In this document: positions 57,105 to 64,000 of the stretch, piece after piece
How positions within the stretch are numbered: position 1 is the first letter of the stretch
How the letters are laid out: the number at the start of each line of letters is the position of its first letter
DNA from: Leptodactylus fallax
Lineage: Eukaryota; Chordata; Amphibia; Anura; Leptodactylidae
Length of the DNA stretch: 64,000 bases
NCBI GenBank assembly: GCA_947044405.1
Contig: CAMRHE010000133.1
Location: forward strand, 2,542,001 to 2,606,000
Reading direction: 5' to 3'
Position numbers and translations under genes: made by a program
The notes under the pieces: model-generated
What the model saw: only the letters and a program-made list of their open reading frames with translations
What the model was told of the DNA's origin: nothing
Database searches by the model: none

Positions 57105-57689
57105 ATATATAGTGTTACTATTCTGTACCCCCCTAGGCTGTACAACAGCTGTCATTATTTTACCTGCCCTTTAAAAGTAATGAGATGACTCTCCTCACTC
57201 TGTCCCAATCTATACAGCCAAGTTGACAAGTGAGTTGTGGGAACCAGGAAATGGCAGCCTACTGTATCCGATCTAGTGGGCAGTGTGGGAGCTAACCAGC
57301 AAGTTTCAAGATTTTGGATACCAATGGCAAGCTCACACAGCGGATTTTGCAGCGGGACCTACCATGTAAAATCCATGGGAGGAAAATGATCTACTCCAAT
57401 TTACATCAATGGGAGGTTTGGGAAGAATGTGCCCAAAGGGCAGGAAGTGTCTGCCTCCCATTGAATAGGAGGCCACAAAAATTTCACGGTGTGAATTTAC
57501 CCTTAGAAATAAGCGCTGTAAATAGTATGTAACTTCCTGCTGATATATTCTTTTGTACAAAGTGATATTTTTGTCCCCCCTTTTACCTCCTTTACTATGT
57601 AAATTTGGGAACGTTGACTTTACGTTCCTCCTCCCAGCTAGCGATAACCTTATTTATTTCTAATATTGCAAGTAAGGGGAAATCGGTGG
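57105..57689. other. Presumed intron with one MITE
   Basis: 57330-57510 (caagctcacacagcggattt ... cacggtgtgaatttaccctt) is a 'ttcacacagcgg' element. Otherwise nothing. Confidence 0.45.
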
Positions 57690-58424
57690 AATTGGAAGAT
57701 TTTTTTTTTTTCTTAGATTCTAGCTGCGTTGTCTGTTATCTGTGCTTAGAGAAAGGGAGACTGGTAGGAAAATAGAAAATGACAGTGTGTAATGCCACAT
57801 CTACGGGAAAGGACCCGGCCAGATAAATGGCGCTTACGAGTAAATTGGCGATCTTTACTGTAACATAAAATCAGTTGTTTCGCTGGATAACAAACCCATT
57901 TTGTTTCTCGGCTCTCGCTCTTCAGGGTTGTCATTCATCCACTATGTGATTTCTGCTCTATCAGGCCGGAACGTCTCTGAAGCTCTGCGTATCCAGTGTA
58001 TATGGCTGTGTATATAGATACAGAGAGCGGTGATGTAAGGTGGAGCGGTGTGCGTTCTTTGTTTTAGGAGCCAAGGATGGACGGGGGGTTGGGGGTGAAA
58101 GAGCCTTCAAAACAGCCGCAGCTGAAAAGAGGTTTTGTTATATATCTAGTGAAGCGTCCACGTATGAATATCCGGACCGCGCTGCCGTACATTAGCTCAA
58201 GGCCATTGTGGAGATCACAGACTGACAAACTGTAGCGGTGAAGAGCCAGAAACATTGGATTTAGTCGTTAACTAAACAAGTTTCGCATCAGAGAGCTGTC
58301 TGTAGGATTTGTCATATAAGGGTATATGGATGTCTTTGGGGGGGGGGGACATTAATTGCGTATTTGATTTAGGTCATAATTGCTCAGCCTTAACGATGCT
58401 TTCCGAGCTTTAACTGATGTCCTA
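57690..58424. promoter_or_regulatory. Candidate conserved noncoding stretch
   Basis: 57690-58270 is free of recognisable repeats. A fragment of the 'gggctgggcaatta' family sits at 58343-58390 after a G-run. Regulatory role is a guess from the lack of repeats. Confidence 0.25.
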
Positions 58425-58735
58425 TTCTTTGCATAGGTTGTCAGTTGAAGATCAGCGGGGGTCAGACACCTGGGACCCCTCACAGATCAGCTTTTTTAAG
58501 CAGCAGTGGTGTTCCCTGAGTTCTGCTTCACAGGCCATGTGATGTCACGTTCCTTGGTCCCATGTCCTGTTCACTTAAATCTTCTCTGCTGCAATACCAA
58601 GCACAGCCACTATACAAGGTATGGCGCTGTGCTTGGTAAATAGAAAAGAGGCCTCAGTGCTCCGCCCAATAGTCTCTTCAAACAGTTGATGGGCAGGATC
58701 CCTGTCAATCTTCAATTGGTCACCTATCCCAAAGG
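58425..58735. repeat. 'tcatcaat' family MITE
   Basis: gtcagttgaagatcagcggg, cagcttttttaagcagcag and ataccaagcacagccactat with its inverted partner atggcgctgtgcttggta. Confidence 0.65.
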
Positions 58736-58744
58736 AACAGTTAT

Positions 58745-59140
58745 TAAAGGAAGTGTCACCAGAACCCAACCATGCCATTTCATTTGCTATACATGGTGTA
58801 TACATGCAGATACCACCCGGTGCTTAGAGGGAGTCTGTCACCAGAACCCAACATATCAACCTAGCCCCGCAGATAGATAGGTTAGGGTCTCCTGAATCAA
58901 ATGCTGTTTTCCTCTTGTGAATTGCTGCCTCCGTTGCCAAGATATCACTGGTTTTGTCACTATGCAAATTAAGTCTTTGGAGCAATGGCAGCGCTCTGCC
59001 TATTAACAAAAACAGCCGTATCTGAGCAATGGAGGCAGCGATTCACAAGAGGAAAACAGGACTTGATTCAGGAGACCCTAACCTATCTATCTGCAGGGCT
59101 AGGAGTAATATGTTGTGTTCTGGCAACATTCCCTTTAAGT
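58745..59140. repeat. Palindromic repeat 'gtcaccagaacccaac'
   Basis: 58825-59140 is a hairpin: ggagtctgtcaccagaaccc / gttctggcaacattccc at the tips; gatagataggttagggtctc paired with gagaccctaacctatctatc just inside; and cctcttgtgaattgctgcct paired with aggcagcgattcacaagagg. A start fragment of the same family lies directly before it at 58745. Confidence 0.75.
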
Positions 59141-59998
59141 CCTTTAACACAATGACCAGCCACAATCTATTGGCCATGGGAATGGTGCCCACTATAAAGC
59201 ATTGTGCCTGTCCAGTATGGACATGTTACATAGACATCAGTGATCTCCTCTATGGATGCTTTTATGACCCTTCCCATAAGATGGATGGGATCCTACATCT
59301 GACTGGAAAGATCTCTGCCGCCTGTTATCTCCGTCCGCCCAGATTCATTGTTTGCTGTCTGTGACAATAGACCTTACGCTTTATCTTAGATGAAATCCAT
59401 GTAAATGATTAGTCTAATCCCCCCCCATGCAGACCCGGGCAGTATATACATTATTTATAGCTTACATATCCACAGAGCGGTATTAAATATTCATGGCAGT
59501 AATCCTACATAACTATTTACTGGGATTACAGGAAGATTAAGACCTAGTTTACAGGTAACTACTATTCATTGTCAATAATAGTATTTGACCCCTTGTGTGC
59601 TGATGTGGCAAGAGGAATATAGATTAGAAAACTGACCTACTGTACCTCTAATATACACAGGGAATATAGAGGGAAAGCAGAGTGTGCTCAGTGGCCATGG
59701 CCGGGCCCTGTATAATACAATACACGGGCTGATGAGTTTGGTATTACAGGATTTACACAGGGATTTGTATGTGGAATACAAAATGATATGAAAAGAATCG
59801 GTCTAGAAAAGGGAATAATCCTTCCTAGCATATTTTCTACATATAGGGTTCTTTATGGTTAGAGCTGTATTATTGTTTTTAAAGGAAACCTCCCTGCAAG
59901 GTTTGGATAACTCCTCACACTCTGCATGTGTTTACATTTGAACCATTTAACATATTATTATAGTATTAATGTATACAGTGAATGTGTTATAGATATGT
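59141..59998. other. Presumed intron, nothing recognised
   Basis: Unique-looking sequence. No exon seen. Confidence 0.35.
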
Positions 59999-60962
59999 TA
60001 CATTACTGATCCATAGTTACATCTTGTATTATACTCCAGAGCTGCGCTCACTATTCTGCTGGTGCAGTCACTGTGTACATACATTATATTACTTATCCTG
60101 TACTGATCCTGAGTTATATCCTGTATTATACTCCAGAGCTGCGCTCACTATTCTGCTGGTACAGTCACTGTGTACATACATTACATTACTTATCCTGTAC
60201 TGATCCTGAGTTACATCCTGTATTATACTCCAGAGCTGCACTCACTATTCTGCTGGTACAGTCACTGTGTACATACATTACATTACTTATCCTGTACTGA
60301 TCCTGAGTTACATCCTGTATTATACTCCAGAGCTGCGCTCACTATTCTGCTGGTGCAGTCACTGTGTACATACATTACATTACTTATCCTGTACTGATCC
60401 TGAGTTACATCCTGTATTATACTCCAGAGCTGCACTCACTATTCTGCTGGTGCAGTCACTGTGTACATACATTACATTACTTATCCTGTACTGATCCTGA
60501 GTTACATCCTGTATTATACTCCAGAGCTGCACTCACTATTCTGCTGGTACAGTCACTGTGTACATACATTACATTACTTATCCTGTACTGATCCTGAGTT
60601 ACATCCTGTATTATACTCCAGAGCTGCGCTCACTATTCTGCTGGTACAGTCGCTGTGTACATACATTACATTACTTATCCTGTACTGATCCTGAGTTACA
60701 TCCTGTATTATACTCCAGAGCTGCGCTCACTATTCTGCTGGTACAGTCGCTGTGTATATACATTACATTACTTATCCTGTACTGATACTGAGTTACATCC
60801 TGTATTATACTCCAGAGCTGCACTCACTATTCTGCTGGTGCAGTCACTGTGTACATACATTACATTACTTATCCTGTACTGATCCTGAGTTACATCCTGT
60901 ATTATACTCCAGAGCTGCGCTCACTATTCTGCTGGTGCAGTCACTGTGTACATACATTACAT
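59999..60962. repeat. 97-bp tandem satellite, about 10 copies
   Basis: Unit cattacttatcctgtactga, tcctgagttacatcctgtat, tatactccagagctgc(g/a)ct, cactattctgctggt(g/a)ca, gtcactgtgtacataca. Copies differ by only a few substitutions; the first is about 6 nt shorter. The regular ladder of 75-codon frames spaced 97 nt is an artefact of the repeat. Confidence 0.96.
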
Positions 60963-61819
60963 TTTGTAGGGGGAATCTCTGCTGCCGCATGAGTTGTGCC
61001 ACCAATGGGCCCACTGAGGCTCTGTCAGCCATGGGCCCACACAAAAATGGAGTCAGCCCTGTCCTATGGCTGTTGAGTTATATTTTGAAGATATACTTGT
61101 CCCCATTCCCTGTGTACAGTGCCCTGGAATTATTAGCACCTCATAAGTATATAGTAGTAATACATCTGCATGATCAATGACCGGGTGACCAAAGACCGAT
61201 CTCCATAGACTCAAAAATGGCTGGCTGTGGTTGCTTCACCTTGTCTGTTTACACTTTAGCAACTTTGTAGCATCGGGAATGTTCACGTTGTTTTGGGTGA
61301 AGGTTCTGCTTTAACTTTTGAAGACAGCTTGCTTTAGGGCATGAAGTAGGCTGTACGTAACTAGGTCCCCTCCAGCACATGGTATCTCCGGGTACACCCA
61401 TCATCCTGACAATATCAGAAGTCATCATTATCGGAGAGAAAAAAAAAAAAAGCTAGAAAGTAAACACACCCTGACATCTTATGACGGGGGCTCGTTCTAT
61501 ACAACCCTCAGGCCCAGGATGTCGTTTTATTATTCGGGTTTACTTTTTCTTGTTATTTGCAAATCTTAAGACTTTCCTGGAGGAGACATCTGATCGGACT
61601 GAAGTTCATCTGAATTTGATATTACATTGTTTAAAAAAAAAAAAATTCCCTTATTTTGGTGTTACATGTAAATGCCCAACATACCCTGCAAAGCCAGAGG
61701 TCGTAAACTTGCACACCAGTCTATGTAGCCAGGAAGGGAAATTTGAGTTTCTCCTACAAGGAGTGGTAAAGCTCTCTCGGTGCATGAGGCAGGGGTTTTA
61801 GAATGTGCCACACCACCCT
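60963..61819. other. Presumed intron, nothing firm
   Basis: A start fragment of a repeat at 60963-61030 (gggggaatctctgctgccgc) and A-runs at 61440 and 61630. No exon seen. Confidence 0.35.
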
Positions 61820-62400
61820 TTAAAGGGGTTGTCCAACCTTTTGCTATTGATAACCCATCCTAAGGAGAGATGGACACCACTGATCAGCTGTTTAGAAGCA
61901 TACAGTAGATGGACCCAGAAGCAGTCGGCTCCTTTCATGGTGTAGGTTCACACCAGAAAACAGCTCCATTTCACTCCCGTAATCTAAGATTAAGGTCCAA
62001 ACCAAAGGATAGGTCAGAAGTATCAAACCCCTGGCATGATCCCTTTAAGCTGGCCATACACTTTAGATAGCTGAGCATACATGTGTTTTCATGGGGGTTA
62101 AGAACAAACATCTGCTACAAGGGGTCCACCGTACACATGGATGGTCGGCAGGTCCTGCCAAATCTGGTGGTTTGGCCAACGATAAGTGAATGGGTAGCGC
62201 CATCTTTAGCCCCCAAAGTACAACAGGATAGTTGAGACATGTTGTTAACGTCCTTGTCCTCTCCGCCAACCCCTGAGGTTGTATTTTATAATACGTACTC
62301 CCCATTTTCTTTAACCCCTGCACAGTAAAGGATGTTCGAGGCCCTGCCACTAGGCCACCCTTCATTCAGGTTCTTTGGAGATCCATCCTGTAAGTCGAGT
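61820..62400. repeat. Two short interspersed repeats
   Basis: 61820-62050 (ttaaaggggttgtccaacct ... atgatccctttaa) and 62047-62390, starting taagctggccatacacttta, the same start as 12614. Confidence 0.55.
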
Positions 62401-62589
62401 GACCAATTTGGCCTCCATTACAATATCCACAGTTGTCGTCATCCAGGTTCTAAAAAAGTGTAGGGTGGTAAATCGGAGTAGTTGCAGTGCTGTATTTCTG
62501 GTATTGCTCCCGAAAGATTTGGGACTGAAGAGCATTGTTTCTTAACCCTTTCAAGCAAAGAACCGACAATTATAAAAAATAAGGTTCTG

Positions 62590-62905
62590 TCTATAATGCC
62601 CCCCTTCAGTGCTCACACACAGTATAATGACTCATTCAATGTGTCACACACTATAATACCTCCTTTTGTGTCCCCACACAAGCAGTATGACACCTCCATT
62701 GTTGCCATACTGTATAATGTCCCCATCAGTGTACACACACCACCAACTACCTTCAGTGCCCAACACATGAAGTATGACTCCTCCATTCTTCCCACACAGT
62801 AAAATGCTCCGCTAATGCCTACACACAGTATAATGTCCCTTCATTGTCCCTATACACACACTATGACTCATTCAGTGTCCCTATGCACAGTATAATGGGC
62901 CCCTC
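62590..62905. repeat. Diverged minisatellite 'cacacagtataatg'
   Basis: About nine degraded units of roughly 33-40 nt built on cacacagtataatg(c/t)cc and ttcagtg. Similar in style to the starts of 10534 and 26950. Confidence 0.7.
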
Positions 62906-63202
62906 AATTCATTAATGTCCAGGGCCAGAGTAGAGAGCTGGATTCATTATATAGCACTCTGTTCCCTGCTTTGAGATCGGATGTGATGTCCGCAGGCTAT
63001 CCAGAGTTAAAACAAGTATGGCTCCCGTGGCCATTCATACTTGCTGAATGGGTGGAGGGGGAACCACTGCTCTAGACGACCTGGATAGCCACCCTTCAAG
63101 GGAACCAAGTGGCACTTCTATTTATCAGCCTCCCAAGTAACTGGAGTGAAAGTGAGGTTGTCCATATTGCCTTTAGTTGAGGTGGATCGCCAAGGATCAG
63201 GA
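62906..63202. other. Presumed intron, nothing recognised
   Basis: No feature seen up to the MITE. Confidence 0.3.
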
Positions 63203-63603
63203 TTAGAGATGAGCAAATCGAAGCTGCAGAAGTGGAATTCGATCCGAATTTCAGGAAATATTCGATTCTCCACGATTCCGGATTTCCTGATGCTTCGCGG
63301 TAACGAATATTTAGTAAGGACCTTTGTGACATCAGACGGTCACATGATGTTTTCTAGTGATGTGATTGGGTAGGCGTGTCTTTGCTTGTTAGCAGATCCT
63401 TCCACATGAATAAAAATTGAGAGAGAGATATGGAGATGACCGCGGCATCCAAAGGCTTCCGCCATTTTGCCGCCCATCCCAGGTTTCTGCAGACAGGAAA
63501 TAGCTGTTTATTCACCGCAAATTAATTCGGATTGAATAGAATCATATCGTGAAATTCGTTGACGTTGCCGAATCGAATTTTTGAATACTTTGCTCATCTC
63601 TAA
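63203..63603. mobile_element. MITE with 'ttagagatgag' ends, copy 2
   Basis: 401 bp between ttagagatgagcaaatcg and tttgctcatctctaa. The sequence is the reverse complement of the 14701-15105 copy, including ttaccgcgaagcatcaggaa read the other way. Confidence 0.78.
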
Positions 63604-63810
63604 TCGGGATTAGAGTCATTGAATGGTGGGTTAAGGGGTGGACGCACTGTGTGCGCGGCTGTGTATAACACCTATCAGTACGGTATTCTGATGGTCTAAT
63701 GTTGGATACCATTTTCTGTTGAGTCTCATACATGTTCTTGGCGCCATTATTGATAAGACTTGTTGACTACTCCGCCCACCAGTAATTTCTTGGTTCTTCT
63801 CACTTTCCAG
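63604..63810. other. 3' end of SMCO4 intron
   Basis: Ends with a pyrimidine tract and acceptor (ggttcttctcactttccag). Confidence 0.55.
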
Positions 63811-64000
63811 ATCCTCTGTTGAGTATTACGGCTTAGACACCTACAGCTCCACCACCTTGTTGGTTTCCAACGTGACTTCCTTAAGAACACCACCATGAGA
63901 CAACTAAAAGGAAAACCGAAGAAGGAGTCTTCCAAGGAAAAGAAGGAGAGAAAACAAGCCATGCAGGAAGCTCGCCAGCAGATCACCACAGTAGTGCTTC
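63811..64000 (+). CDS. SMCO4: SMCO4 first coding exon (partial)
   Basis: SMCO4 is a small (about 59-residue in human) single-pass membrane protein with a coiled coil; its function is poorly known. The exon starts after the acceptor at 63809-63810, has 84 nt of 5' UTR, and the ATG is at 63895 in good context (caccATGa). The 35 codons in the window begin MRQLKGKPKKESSKEKKERK and continue QAMQEARQQITTVVL, which agrees nearly residue for residue with the vertebrate protein as I remember it. The lysine-rich N terminus is cytosolic-like and the ITTVVL is the start of the membrane helix, which continues past the window. Orientation is away from CEP295, as in human. Confidence 0.95.

Noticed and set aside
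59982..61180. Ladder of nearly identical 75-residue frames
   Set aside because: Repetition of the 97-bp satellite; each frame is the same stretch restarted.

Overview
The window is vertebrate nuclear DNA and most resembles a frog genome; this is inference from gene content and repeat style, with no database search. It holds parts of two protein-coding genes in a dense field of transposable elements. The left ~10 kb carries the 5' end of CEP295 (centriolar protein) on the minus strand: three coding exons at 6027-6136, 4503-4703 and 2227-2351, and a CpG-rich promoter near 9.84-10.26 kb. The last 190 bases carry the first coding exon of SMCO4 (small single-pass membrane protein) on the plus strand. 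The two genes stand head to head, as CEP295 and SMCO4 do in human (from memory), which supports both calls. A second CpG-rich block at 34.4-35.0 kb is the best candidate SMCO4 promoter, which would give a first intron of about 29 kb. The first coding exon of CEP295 reads in three frames because of two apparent 1-nt insertions, so it is either mis-sequenced or broken.

Layout: 1-10 kb, CEP295 exons and introns filled with short inverted-repeat elements plus one almost intact Tc1-like transposon (6509-8075). 10-34 kb, intergenic DNA: a TTAA-flanked element (11300-12271), a large foldback (13858-14262), a LINE 3' end (16137-17350), a nested composite (17782-20413), a decayed Tc1 inside a split palindrome (28624-30130), and a hAT-type element carrying a 31-bp minisatellite (31974-34042). 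34-38 kb, the candidate SMCO4 promoter followed by a ~2.1-kb, 37-bp VNTR interrupted by a solo LTR. 38-64 kb, presumed SMCO4 intron 1: two more Tc1-like elements (43373-44786 and 53797-55342), a tRNA-derived SINE, a ~10-copy 97-bp satellite, several minisatellites, and some low-repeat islands rich in TAATTA-type motifs that could be conserved enhancers.

No bacterial-type system, CRISPR array, tRNA or rRNA gene, or clearly novel gene system was found. The real interest lies in the CEP295 exon-1 frame breaks, the layered transposon insertions with readable target-site duplications, and an internal module with its minisatellite shared by two elements that have different ends. Coordinates of short interspersed repeats are approximate (usually within about 10-20 bases).
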